Assembly: GCA_903813345.2 (NCBI GenBank)
Contig: CAIIXF020000005.1
Span: 40,651,394-40,715,393, forward strand
Reading direction: 5' to 3'
DNA: 64,000 bases
Origin: Owenia fusiformis
Lineage: Eukaryota > Annelida > Polychaeta > Sabellida > Oweniidae
Of this stretch, positions 57,201 to 64,000 are shown one piece after another. The stretch's first letter is position 1; each line of letters starts with the position of its first letter. Position numbers and translations under genes: made by a program. The notes under the pieces are model-generated. The model was not told the origin of the DNA. It ran no database searches and saw nothing but the letters and a program-made list of their open reading frames with translations.

Positions 57201-58388
57201 CTAGTGTCTACCTATCTACCTGTATTTCCCATAGCTTCTAAAATTAGGAAATCAAGATATTGTCTTACAAGTGCTTGCCTGTCTAGTGTCTACCTATCTA
57301 CCTGTATTTCCCATAGCTTCTAAAATTAGGAAATCAAGATATTGTCTTACAAGTGCTTGCCTGTCTAGTGTCTACCTATCTACCTGTATTTCCCATAGCT
57401 TCTAAAATTAGGAAATCAAGATATTGTCTTACAAGTGCTTGCCTGTCTAGTGTCTACCTATCTACCTGTATTTCCCATAGCTTCTAAAATTAGGAAATCA
57501 AGATATTGTCTTACAAGTGCTTGCCTGTCTAGTGTCTACCTATCTACCTGTATTTCCCATAGCTTCTAAAATTAGGAAATCAAGATATTGTCTTACAAGT
57601 GCTTGCCTGTCTAGTGTCTACCTATCTACCTGTATTTCCCATAGCTTCTAAAATTAGGAAATCAAGATATTGTCTTACAAGTGCTTGCCTGTCTAGTGTC
57701 TACCTATCTACCTGTATTTCCCATAGCTTCTAAAATTAGGAAATCAAGATATTGTCTTACAAGTGCTTGCCTGTCTAGTGTCTACCTATCTACCTGTATT
57801 TCCCACAGCTTCTAAAATTAGGAAATCAAGATATTGTCTTACAAGTGTTTGCCTGTCTAGTGTCTACCTATCTACCTGTATTTCCCATAGCTTCTAAAAT
57901 TAGGAAATCAAGATATTGTCTTACAAGTGCTTGCCTGTCTAGTGTCTACCTATCTACCTGTATTTCCAGGAGCTTCTAAAATTGAGTTACCTAATTTGCA
58001 AAGAAAGAAAATGGGTTTGCGGTCAAGGGCAAAGTTTATTCCAAGGATTGTACCAATTCACCAAATATTTATCCAGATCAATGATTCAAAATTTATCCTG
58101 AACGATAGTATTTATCCAGATAAATTCTCCAATCTTATGAATTCACGGCACTAGGAGACCTATAGCATGGAGCCATAGAGTTAATATGTCAATGCAAGTT
58201 AAGGACTTCTAGCTCCAGTGATCCGAAGATATGCTCAACTTACCTCTCTTTCCTTTGGTTCCTTGTTTACATTGATTGTTGATAACATGTGCCTTCCCCT
58301 TTCCTTTAGGCCCCGACTCTACCACCGCTATACTTGCGTATAAGGTAGCAGCGCAAATAACAGCAACAACAGCACTTCGGGACAACAT
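25608..58388 (-). CDS. Secreted subtilisin-like serine protease (S8/proteinase K type), 16 exons
   Basis: Exons: 58244-58388 (ATG), 52382-52465, 51855-51990, 37562-37937, 35407-35497, 35155-35191, 34951-34996, 34569-34726, 30493-30564, 30168-30231, 27161-27261, 26930-27008, 26693-26747, 26206-26231, 26013-26101, 25608-25695 (TAA). They total 1647 bp in one frame, 548 residues. Order: signal peptide (1 to about 22), I9 inhibitor prodomain (about 60-155; TVPGTYIVKLENG ... NVEIIEADSVFY), a Pro/Thr/Glu linker with EPTTTPT repeats (about 160-235), then the catalytic domain. The catalytic triad is Asp289 (VYIFDTG), His322 (DGHGTHVAG), Ser484 (GTSYAAP), with oxyanion Asn415 (AAGN). It should be made as a zymogen and act extracellularly. 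Two minisatellites, several transposons, tRNA genes and a receptor gene occupy its introns. All GT-AG; only the exon 4 acceptor context looks impaired. Confidence 0.88.
27446..27517 (-). tRNA. tRNA-Pro (UGG)
   Basis: A 72-nt gene with 7-bp acceptor stem GGCTTGT/ACAAGCC, discriminator C, anticodon TGG within CTTTGGGTG, and B box GGTTCGAATCC. T-run downstream (ATTGTTTTG) can terminate Pol III. It lies in protease intron 10, same strand as the host. Confidence 0.92.
27628..27688 (-). pseudogene. T-arm-deleted tRNA-Pro copy
   Basis: 61 nt. It retains the acceptor 5' half, D arm and anticodon arm region but lacks about 11 nt of the T arm, including part of the B box. The anticodon loop is changed (TTTAGAA in place of TTTGGGT). 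Confidence 0.8.
27758..27818 (-). pseudogene. T-arm-deleted tRNA-Pro copy (TGG loop kept)
   Basis: 61 nt with the same T-arm deletion as 27628-27688, but the anticodon loop TTTGGGT is intact. The flanking repeat unit (ATTAAATTG...TCTAGTCA) is shared with the neighbouring copies. Confidence 0.8.
27889..27960 (-). tRNA. tRNA-Pro (UGG)
   Basis: 72 nt, identical over the body to 27446-27517. A T7 run follows directly downstream on the minus strand (complement of 27877-27883). Confidence 0.92.
28061..28121 (-). pseudogene. T-arm-deleted tRNA-Pro copy
   Basis: 61 nt with the same internal deletion and a TTTAGAA loop. One further change is in the acceptor-proximal region (GGAAGCCAGG for GGAACCCAGG on the plus strand). 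Confidence 0.8.
28570..28830 (-). pseudogene. RecQ-type helicase fragment (motif I)
   Basis: The minus-strand frame reads LRLYIQEKCIPLIENKQGVF followed by TGSGKSLCYHG: the region before motif I plus the Walker A box (GSGKS) of RecQ-family helicases. After the Walker A region similarity is lost and the frame stops at 28570. There is no good start codon. This is a captured or remnant piece, not a working helicase. Confidence 0.65.
28985..29055 (-). ncRNA. tRNA-like sequence, possible SINE head or degenerate tRNA
   Basis: On the minus strand a B-box-like GCTCGAATCC and a terminal GCTACCC follow a TTGTGGTAGAAT A-box-like segment at tRNA-like spacing. The acceptor and anticodon stems do not pair well. 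It lies inside the 28166-29285 element. Confidence 0.3.
29355..29426 (-). tRNA. tRNA-Pro (UGG)
   Basis: 72 nt, identical over the body to the copies at 27446 and 27889. A T6 run lies just downstream. It is separated from the others only by the 1.1-kb element inserted at 28166-29285. Confidence 0.92.
29985..30090. repeat. Dispersed repeat, second copy at 59245-59345
   Basis: Both copies share TGTGGGATCCA, then TAGACAAGCTTTAGATAAAG / CACAGGCTTTAGATTAAGAG, and CTCTGATAARTC with GAATG, in the same orientation. This probably is a DNA-transposon end; boundaries are unresolved. Confidence 0.45.
30168..30564 (-). CDS. Protease exons 9 and 10
   Basis: Exon 9 (30493-30564) encodes TILCAIEMAKNDIEKNN...VIG; exon 10 (30168-30231) encodes MSIQGGHNKVLNDALAELAK. 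They correspond to the helix and GG-strand between the catalytic His and the oxyanion Asn in proteinase K-like enzymes. Exon 9 is the first exon downstream of the 35-bp minisatellite. Confidence 0.85.
32880..33490 (-). pseudogene. hAT transposase C-terminal remnant, interrupted
   Basis: With the MITE at 33295-33397 set aside, the minus-strand frame shows the hAT dimerisation motif: PASSAGNIERGFSTMK, then LSNKKLCALMKVKL and IDQF. An acidic tail rich in D, E, N and V follows to the stop at 32880. The catalytic domain is absent. The 126-codon open frame from 33260 is the tail half. Confidence 0.7.
33295..33397. mobile_element. 103-bp MITE with 9-bp duplication nested in the hAT remnant
   Basis: TIRs TAGCCTTGCCCAAGTC and GACTTGGGCAAAGCTA (one mismatch); target duplication AGTTTTGTC at 33286-33294 and 33398-33406. 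It interrupts the hAT dimerisation-domain coding region. Confidence 0.85.
34569..35497 (-). CDS. Protease exons 5-8: catalytic Asp and His
   Basis: Exon 5 (35407-35497) begins the mature-like part (GADSLDGFTDTRAKCDG). Exon 6 (35155-35191, 37 bp) ends in VYIFDT with the catalytic Asp. Exon 7 (34951-34996) continues GVDLKHPEFCGRIQT. Exon 8 (34569-34726) carries DGHGTHVAGIIAG with the catalytic His and ends LENEYGAMTL. Its last 11 bp and donor are the template of the 35-bp minisatellite. Confidence 0.88.
35592..37440 (+). mobile_element. Helentron/pearl-like element, family c
   Basis: Sub-terminal repeats TATGTCCCCACC (35591-35602) and GGTGGGGACATA; 3' hairpin ACAC-GTTT-GTGT then TCTTG|TT. A CCGT/CTGT run lies at 35652-35718. 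About seven core units of ~165 bp carry GGCAGCCATTTTGGATTTTC and AACCGTTTGGTAGATCAATT. It lies in protease intron 4. Open frames (SVRPSVRP and antisense) are repeat artefacts. Confidence 0.75.
37562..37937 (-). CDS. Protease exon 4: end of prodomain and Pro/Thr linker
   Basis: 376 bp, phase-matched to exons 3 and 5. It encodes the I9 prodomain end (DDYNVEIIEADSVFY), a basic stretch (GRPRGKGRGRPKP), a Thr/Pro/Glu run with three EPTTTPT-type repeats, a Ser-rich stretch and a segment with MCTIKESCKPRM ending in AASW at a GT donor. The linker is a candidate for O-glycosylation. The basic stretch could be a processing site; that is inference. Confidence 0.82.
37954..39943. mobile_element. 2-kb hAT-like repeat element abutting protease exon 4
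   Basis: Ends CAGGGCCGTCAG and CTTACGGGCCTG are imperfect inverted repeats; target duplication ACCAT at 37949-37953 and 39944-39948. The interior is tandem blocks of two related units (TAMACTTTGAAAGTGCCCAG, CACCAAATAGC, then C-homopolymers and CTCCCCCTCTGGC). A 378-bp MITE (38967-39344) and a dispersed repeat (39525-39665) are nested in it. No transposase is seen. The left end lies 16 bp from the exon 4 boundary. Confidence 0.7.
38967..39344 (-). mobile_element. Promoter-like MITE with 9-bp duplication, copy 1
   Basis: 378 bp, ends TACCCTGC and GCAAAGGGTA, target duplication AGACATTTT (38958-38966, 39345-39353). It contains GC-box CCCCGCCCCC, several CCAAT/ATTGG motifs, CATATATAGAAC resembling a TATA box, and paired GAAGTGAAG/CTTTTAAGAAG sequences. 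It is the inverted relative of 62277-62645. Confidence 0.8.
39949..41494. other. Protease intron 3, left part: Helentron-like fragment and unassigned sequence
   Basis: 40565-40920 starts with ACGAAGTTCAGTAGGGAT, has a weak TCAGTCAGTCCATCCGT run and two ~165-bp units ending in AAAATGGC, so it looks like a decayed Helentron/pearl-type element of a further family. The rest is AT-rich with no recognisable gene. Confidence 0.45.
41495..42975. mobile_element. Tc1/mariner-type non-autonomous element
   Basis: Flanked by TA; ends CAGGGCGTATAAAAAAAAC and the complement of GTTTTTTTTATACGCACTG (1481 bp). Long internal inverted segments (41560-41710 against 42240-42390, with GCAAAGAGGAGA and its complement) show a palindromic structure. 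42578-42830 has an open frame containing SLKPYQKEAIEVI, which resembles a helicase Q-motif region, but nothing further supports a helicase. Confidence 0.6.
43885..45240 (-). mobile_element. 5'-truncated LINE (CR1/L2/Jockey-like) with 3' TTGAA tail
   Basis: The minus-strand frame 45230-44294 encodes the second half of a reverse transcriptase: CGVPQGSVLGPLLFILYIND (motif B), FPDDTN at the catalytic position, FLGIIIDKNLKFKEHI and the thumb/C-terminal segment. A frameshift near 44300-44340 moves the conserved ending (LRYLGPNLWNALPHDIKKC) to another frame, ending at 44167. The 3' end is A-rich with (TTGAA)n repeats at 43886-43910. A piece of a similar 3' end lies at 62853-62940. Dead copy. Confidence 0.8.
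45288..46067. mobile_element. TA-flanked element with CCGTATTCTCT ends, copy 1
   Basis: TA on both sides; ends CCGTATTCTCTGTAATTAGC and its diverged complement (TAATTACAGAGAATACGG). An internal GAGAGAATACGGTA lies at 45478. 780 bp, no coding frame of substance. Inverted relative at about 48847-49425. Confidence 0.65.
46399..47808 (-). pseudogene. Intronless nicotinic-type Cys-loop receptor with one in-frame TGA
   Basis: A single frame of 470 codons, interrupted once by TGA at 47533-47535. Order: signal peptide (MMKLIILLITIAHCVC...), ligand domain with VWFRFYWTDNRLTWDP, VDEIWLPDI, the Cys-loop CKIDMTSFPFDTQRC (13 residues between Cys), vicinal Cys pair FYKCCPEPY typical of alpha subunits, then M1 (PLFYIYNLIIPCGLLLIVSI), M2, M3, a long loop, and M4 near the end (LFAIVFFFASIVTFLSIF). 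The M2 entrance is SGARAP instead of the usual SGEKIS, so the cation-selectivity Glu is missing. It lacks introns and sits in protease intron 3, same strand, so a retrocopy is likely. All other motifs are intact; a read error or readthrough cannot be excluded. Confidence 0.82.
48035..48185. repeat. Helentron-like 5' end fragment
   Basis: Reads ATCCCAACGAACCAAGTTCG, GTAGGGATATA and CTGTCTGTCAGTCCATC, then GATAACTCAAATACTGG, closely following the family b 5' end (61296-61420). No core repeats follow. Confidence 0.5.
48847..49425. mobile_element. CCGTATTCTCT-type element, inverted diverged copy
   Basis: Inverted match to 45470-46067: TAAGTGCCCACCC, AATAATAGAGTACTTAC, TCTTCAATCACTGTCAA and TTTACCATATTCTCT in reverse order. 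Ends are decayed. Confidence 0.5.
49514..49610. repeat. Pogo/mariner-like terminal fragment
   Basis: TACAGTAAAACCTGCATATA followed by GTGAAC repeated as AATGTTCACTG and AGGTGTTCACTAC resembles a Tigger/pogo-type TIR. No matching right end was found. Confidence 0.4.
49611..51854. other. Protease intron 3, right part: no gene seen
   Basis: AT-rich sequence. A short TTTCGCGAGTTTTGAGAAAG / GCACGATTTTG duplication at 50935-51010 may be a small MITE. No coding exon is recognised. Confidence 0.5.
51855..52465 (-). CDS. Protease exons 2 and 3: I9 prodomain
   Basis: Exon 2 (52382-52465) encodes WIEHHSKEKTVPGTYIVKLE and NGLSKAE, the first strand of an inhibitor I9 prodomain. Exon 3 (51855-51990) encodes QQHMRRTDSILKKEG...KIVSIGDLKAYQV. 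The acceptor of exon 2 (CTTGATTTCCAG) is formed by the terminal unit of the 82-bp minisatellite. Confidence 0.85.
52467..57978. repeat. 82-bp minisatellite in protease intron 1
   Basis: About 67 head-to-tail units. The plus-strand unit is GCTTGCCTGTCTAGTGTCTA, CCTATCTACCTGTATTTCCC, A(C/T)AGCTTCTAAAATTAGGAA, ATCAAGATATTGTCTTACAA, GT. An 85-bp variant (GCATGTGTAG...CTACAGTACC) recurs at about 54869, 55038, 55289, 56031 and 56528. Small open frames along it are read-through of the unit. The left end runs directly into the acceptor of protease exon 2. Confidence 0.97.
58244..58388 (-). CDS. Protease exon 1: signal peptide
   Basis: ATG at 58386-58388. MLSRSAVVAVICAATLYASI is a typical hydrophobic signal peptide, followed by VVESGPKGKGKAHVINNQC. 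It ends in phase 1 at a GTAAGT donor and joins exon 2 across the minisatellite in frame. Confidence 0.85.
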
Positions 58389-61295
58389 ATCTATAACATA
58401 ATATACACATTATGTTGTAAAAAGCTTGGATCATTTTAAATTCTTTTACATGTACCGTACACTATGAATTTAGGTAAAAGGGCATGATAATTGAAAACTG
58501 AATTATTGAAAATGGTCCAAAGCAATTAAATAATGAAAAATTATTTTTAAAGATCAGAGATATCAAGAATGTGTAGAGCTATATAATGTAGGCCAGTATG
58601 AGGGTATAAAATAAAAGGGTTTAAAGAATCAATTTGAAAGGGACTCAACACATTTAAATAAAGTGTCTCAGTCTTTTTGGGGCCCTAAAATACCCCAAAA
58701 ATTTAAAAATCAAAATAGCTTGTTCAGTTCAATAGAATAAGGCACCAAAAAATTAGAAACAATTAATTTTATTCACATTATTCTGACAAGCTTAAAAATG
58801 CAGTTACCCCCCCCCCCAGCTACACCCTGTATATAACAGTAATGTGAAATGTTTTATGCAATGAAACTAAAAAATCTTACCTGATTATCCAATGAGTGCA
58901 AAAGCTTGCATGTAATTTGCCGAGGCCACGTGTCTAATTTGCCAGGGTCACGTCTTCTCTCATTAAAATTAAACGATTTCTCTCTGAGATATCAATTTCT
59001 GTACAAACTAGAAATCCAATTATCCAAATAGTTGAAAGATTTGACAAGATTGAAGTCAAAACAATGTAACACTTAGATTGTTTAAATTTTGTTTCAAAAT
59101 AGGGCTTTGTGTATAAAGAGGCACGTAATTTATATTATTCATTGGGTTTCTGTCATGTTCTATTGTATTCTTACATATTTTATGTGTTTTTATATTAGAA
59201 TGAATATCCAGTATCCAATAGTGAGTTTGCCAGAAAAAATGTTAGAAATTCTGCATTGTGGGATCCACAGCCACTACTACCCCCTGAAATACACAGGCTT
59301 TAGATTAAGAGAGACTCTGATAAGTCCGAATGTAAATTCTGCTTTATTGCACAATTATTTTTTAATGAAGAAATAAACACAGAAATGTAAACACATGTAG
59401 TGATTTGAGTGAGAAATATAAACATGGAAATAATTTAAAAGTACAATTGTAACCACCTGAAAAAAATTCTAGAAAAACACTTTTTTGTAATTGTCTTTTT
59501 TTGTTTTACTATTATATTTTTGGAAATTCCTCTGCATCTTTCAGATTAAGGAAAATTACTTTTGAAAATGACACACATATTTCCTGAAATAGAATGAAAT
59601 ATTTGGTTTATTGGTTCACAGTTATGTTTCTTGTTACATGATAAATCAAATAAGACATCATATATACTTAAACAAGCTCCACTTTTTGTCAAAATACTTC
59701 CCAATGAAGCAATTTAACTCTGCTGTTGTAACACGTACCAGTGAGATAATGCCATTAAATTTGTTATTTTATTGGTATTTTCCAGCCATTGACCAAGCCC
59801 TTTGTCCAGGTTGCAGCGCTGGCAACTGTAGAAAACTTGCAGAATTTCTTACTTCATAAACTCCAGTTATCCAGCCAGTATAAGGTACATGTATGTTTCA
59901 CATTGCAAAGTCTCTGCATAGTTTCATCTTTTTTCCAATATGTGTGACTGTCATAATGATATTGGAAAATCATAATAACACTTTGAATTCTTGAAAATGC
60001 ACTAAATTCATTTTCATGGTAATCCTGTCTCCATAGTTTTGCTTCAACTACTGCCTCATTGCAATTACCCGGATCCGAGTAGGTACTTACCATTTTTACC
60101 ACCAGGTGGCTGATTCAGGGAAATAACATGGCAGGGTATTAGAAAATTCCCTTAAACTTGAATATGCATCAGTTTTAGTGCTTCTATTTTCATAATACCC
60201 TTACGTCCAGTAAAAGATGTCCAGTAAAAGAAAAAACTATCTGTCCAATATAAGAAAAGATATTTCACTTTTTGTATGTTATAACATGGGGTCTATGGGG
60301 AATCTCCTCGACCTAGAAGTCACATTTTCAAAGAAAATCAAAGTTGATGAACACTTTTTAACCCCATTTCTAGATGTAATTTTACATGTAGATGTCAAAT
60401 ATGATATCACTTTGACTGAAATTTGATTTTTAGTAACAAATGACAGGTGGTGACATTTTGCATGTAAATGCTTCGTTCATGTTCCAATGATTCTACCTGG
60501 AAGCATGCATGACTTTTGAGTTCTGATATATTTTAGGTAACGTTATTCTACAATGGTATTCACCTTACAGATCTAACATCTACCATTGTAGACTTGAAAC
60601 ACTGCTTTGGATCGAGGCTAAAGGTAGGGAAGATTTGTACTTGAAAAAAACTTGTAGATGTTTGACATTTAGACAATGATAACCTAAACACAATTCACAG
60701 GTAGTAGCTTGGACAGAATTGATCAAGATCTGTTATCTGTCTTTGTATGGGAGCTACGTATTTTGATGAAACGCATAAATATTGACCTGGTCCATTCAAT
60801 GGACAATTATTGGTCAATAGCAGTGGGATTTACAATCTGATGGGTGCTGATGTTTGCTGCCATCATGTTACTTCCTAATATTAGTACTTTGTTTTCAACC
60901 CCAAATTTTTCATTACCTCAAATTGATTGCGATCAAGACTAACCATGAAAAGTATTTCTGTTGGTTTTACTTCAAAACGCTGGGAATCATGTTTTCCTGT
61001 CCAATCACTATTTCTGATACCTAAAATGTTCATTCATGCATAAATTTATTTAATTTGTAAATCAAAGCATGATCAGTTCAGATTTCATTAAAAAACACTG
61101 CATTCTGACAATGATAGATCAAATCCTGATATCTTTGTTTGTACAATAAGTTTATAAAACTTCCAAAATAATATGGCCCACTGCATTTTACGCTTTTGTT
61201 TCAAAGTTTGTCAATTACAACAAGATGGCGACATTTTGTCAGGTAAAAGTCTTGGGAATAAATGAAGTCATGTAAAATATTCCTTTACATTTTTA
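58389..61295. other. Region upstream of the protease gene, no gene seen
   Basis: It must hold the protease promoter, but no TATA box or untranslated exon can be placed with confidence. 59245-59345 repeats the sequence at 29985-30090. Open frames here lack family motifs or exon structure. Confidence 0.5.
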
Positions 61296-62852
61296 TCCCA
61301 TCGAACGAAGTTCTGAGGGATATAGGGAACGCCTCCGTCCGTCCGTCCGTACGTACGTCCGTCCGTACGTACGTACGTCCGTCCGTCCGTCTGTCCGTCC
61401 GGGCAATAACTCAAATACCGTTGGCCCAATTTTGTTCATATTTTGTACACATATACCCTATGGGGGTAGAAGTTCTGCTCGAAAGCCGATTTTCAAAATG
61501 GCCACTCATTTCAAAATGGCGGCCATTTTAGTGACGATTTTACAGTAATTTAGGTGCAATATGTAAAACTGTAATAGCAATATGTTTTAAATGTAAAAAA
61601 ATTATAAAGGACATTAATAATGCTACAAATGTAGATATTAAAGAAGCACATGGCAGCCATCTTGAAAAATGGCCGCCTTTACTCGTCATTTTACGATTTT
61701 TGCTGTAACTCAAAAAATAGTGGAGCGATTTTGTTCATATTTGGTATGTGAATACTATAAGCAGTGCACACTGTCTAAAGACACTTTTGGTAGAAGGCGG
61801 CCATTTTTCAAAATGGCCGTCATTTTAACGTATTTTACTATAACTCTAAAAGTAGTGGAGCGATTTTGTTCATATTTGGTATGTGAATACTATAAGCATG
61901 GCACACTGTCCTATGACACTTTTGGTAGAAGGCAGTCATTTTGAAAACAATTTTGAAAAATGGCCGCCATTTTAACGTATTTCACTATAACTCGAAGTGT
62001 AGTGTAGCGATTTTGTTCATATTTGGTATGTGAATACCATAAGCATGGCACACTGTCTATTTCTAATGACGCTTTTGGGAGAAGGTGGCCATTTTGAAAA
62101 ATGGCCGCCATTTTAACGTATTTTACTATAACTCGAAAAATAGTGGAGCGATTTTGTTCATATTTGATATGTGAATACCTTAAGCATGGCACATTGTCTA
62201 ATAAAACTTTGGGGAGTAGTCGGCCATTTTGAAAAATGGCCACCATTTTTATGTGTGTTTTATGTGTGTTTACAAGTACCCTTTGCATTCGTTCGACTTC
62301 ACTTCTTAAAAAGAGAGCTCCGTCTTCACTCTTTCAAACTAAAATAAACCCGTGAACTCACCGCGCCAATCAGTGCTCGTCGGCCAAATTTGACTGACGT
62401 TCTATATATGGTCATTCGTTCTGACGTCATCGTTAAGCCCGGAATTGACCAATGACAATTCAGAATTTATTTTGGCGCGTGTTTCTTCAAGCTCGCTGAC
62501 TGGTGGAAGAAAGGTCAGCGCGTAGGTCAGAAGTGATTTATTACCCGGAATGTCACCGGCATCCGTCGTGGGGGCGGGGCTACTAAACTGTAATATGGTT
62601 TCTACTAGGCAGAGTGTAGTTTAACTAGACTCTGCAAGCAGGGTAGTTTACAAGTACGTGTGTGATTTTTCAAAAATTTTAGAGGTGGCTACTTAAAAGC
62701 ATATTATTTCTTCTGATGGCTAGTGAACAACCATTTTGAAAATGGTGGCCTTTCTGGTGTGTTGTTTTATGATATTTGCGCTTCGTTTTTAAAAACGCCA
62801 GCCATTTCTGTTCGATGGGATTTGCTACGCTTTGGCGTTGCCGTTGTTCTGG
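61296..62852 (+). mobile_element. Helentron/pearl-like element, family b (copy 3), with nested MITE
   Basis: A|TCCCATCGAACGAAGTTC at 61296; CCGT/ACGT run at 61335-61400; ~145-bp units with AAAATGGCGGCC from 61500 to 62240; hairpin ACGC-TTTG-GCGT and CTGG|T end at 62852. Interrupted by the 9-bp-duplication MITE 62277-62645. Confidence 0.8.
62277..62645 (+). mobile_element. Promoter-like MITE with 9-bp duplication, copy 2
   Basis: 369 bp, ends TACCCTTTGC and GCAGGGTA, target duplication GTTTACAAG (62268-62276, 62646-62654). It shares with 38967-39344 (inverted) the CCAAT/ATTGG boxes, TCTATATATGG, TGACGTCA, GGGGCGGGGC and the CACTTCTTAAAAAGAGAGCT arm. Confidence 0.82.
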
Positions 62853-64000
62853 TTTTTCAATTCAATTTATTCATTCAAAATTACATCATACAACATTTCA
62901 TCAATAACATGAAAAAGACCCCCAGGGGCGTATGTATTCCATGTGTCATGATATTTAAAAGTAATATTTAAGTCATAGATCAAAAGCTAAATGAATCAAA
63001 ATGAAAGGGAAAATGTATATTCAGTCCAGTGTGCAGCCGTGATAATACCTTGTTGTATATGGGAATCGGGTTTCTATTTCAGGAGCTGTTCCCATTACAA
63101 TATAGAATACAGAGACTGCCAACAGTGTTTACTGCTCACAAATCTTTCACATTGCAGTCTTGACAACAGGCAGTTGAAAATGACTTAGAAATGTGAAAAT
63201 GTGAAAGTATAACGCATCTGTGCCACACAAATAATGTGAATACAATGAAGGACAGTACAAAGAATAATGTGAATTTGAAAATGTGAAAATATGTAAATCA
63301 TCTGTTCCTCACAAATATATCAAGTACAGTACAAAGTATAATGTGAATTTGAAAGTATGGAAACCAGGTTTGTCTTACAAACACAAGCACAAGAGAAATG
63401 TACATGTATCTTTGTTTTGTATACTGGGTTAACTTGAGATATTAGACTCATACATTAAAGAAAATATGAATCTTTGGGCTCTGCAAAGTAGAATATGCCA
63501 TATGATTAGGCCAATACAATACATGTAATATGGATGCGGGAATAATAGTAAATGAAATACAAATCTTTATTCTTAAGGCTCGTATTCTGTGAATCTTTTA
63601 AACTTGAAATGTTAATTATAAGGTCACTATGATAAACAAAATATTGAAAAAACATGGGGTGAAATTGTTTATATATTGCTTTCAAAAAAACTTATTTTAT
63701 TCATTTGAATTTGCTACTTTGTGTATGCTTCATGAAATCATGAATGAAGACAAAAGTAAGACAGATAGAAGTGAAACTTTGGCAAATTAAGCTGACTTAA
63801 TTCAAGGCATACAGAAAACCAAAATGGAATAATATTCTATTATATTAGACTTCAGTTCCAACATTTCTTTTGAAGAAACTTCTGAATGAATATAATATCG
63901 TGAAATGTTGGTGAGACATTCATAACAAAAATGTAGAACTAAATGCTTGACAGAACCCATGCATTATATCTGTAATCATAAATACAGTGATCTCCCCAGC
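62853..64000. other. Right edge: LINE 3' fragment and small tandem repeat, no gene seen
   Basis: 62853-62940 resembles the LINE 3' end at 43885 (TTCAATTCAATTTATTCATT). 63190-63360 contains two ~110-bp units with AATGTGAATTTGAAA and CAGTACAAAG. The rest is AT-rich without recognisable exons. Confidence 0.5.

Noticed and set aside
52467-57978. CRISPR-like regular array
   Set aside because: Units are contiguous head-to-tail copies with no unique spacers; this is a minisatellite in an animal intron.
59611-59859. 82-aa plus-strand ORF with Cys pairs (CPGCSAGNC)
   Set aside because: Too few motif positions for a zinc finger and no exon structure or neighbour supports it.

Overview
This is animal nuclear DNA: AT-rich, with small phase-matched coding exons, GT-AG introns and a heavy load of transposable elements. 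Several families have the hallmarks of the 'pearl'/Helentron-associated elements described from bivalves: short inverted repeats near both ends, a CCGT-type tetranucleotide run, a tandem ~145-165 bp core and a small 3' hairpin. Together with an intronless nicotinic-type receptor gene this suggests a marine lophotrochozoan, most likely a mollusc. That placement is inference; no single sequence here proves it.

Layout. (1) 379-8472, minus: a CABCOCO1-like ciliary gene, 3' end outside the window, with three phase-0 microexons and a possible second start. (2) 11873-17518, minus: a complete 10-exon ACADSB-type mitochondrial acyl-CoA dehydrogenase, 440 residues. (3) 18320-25203, plus: a Polycomb-group RING finger (PCGF) gene, head-to-head with ACADSB across an 801-bp gap largely filled by a transposon with 9-bp target duplications; its C-terminal RAWUL part is not found. 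(4) 25608-58388, minus: a 33-kb, 16-exon secreted subtilisin-like protease with signal peptide, I9 prodomain, Pro/Thr-rich linker and S8 catalytic domain, 548 residues in one continuous spliced frame. (5) Nested in its introns on the same strand: tRNA-Pro genes and T-arm-deleted pseudogenes (27446-29426) and an intronless Cys-loop receptor gene with one in-frame stop (46399-47808).

The protease gene is the most unusual locus. A 35-bp minisatellite (about 70 copies) is an amplified copy of the 5' splice site of exon 8, and an 82-bp minisatellite (about 67 copies) ends at the 3' splice site of exon 2. A 2-kb hAT-like insertion has separated the exon 4 acceptor from its apparent branch point.

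Mobile DNA with readable boundaries includes Helentron/pearl-like families (1371-3200, 8969-9988, 21100-23748 with 22032-23556 nested inside, 35592-37440, 61296-62852); elements with 9-bp target duplications (17759-18288, 28166-29285, 33295-33397, 38967-39344, 62277-62645); TTAA elements (1652-2056, 43795-46213); TA elements (11461-11523, 41495-42975, 45288-46067); hAT-like elements (3324-3626, 32589-33889, 37954-39943); and a 5'-truncated LINE (about 43885-45240). Upstream of the protease gene (58389-61295) and at the right edge (62940-64000) I see no gene. All exon models come from reading splice sites and frames by eye; no search or transcript data were used.
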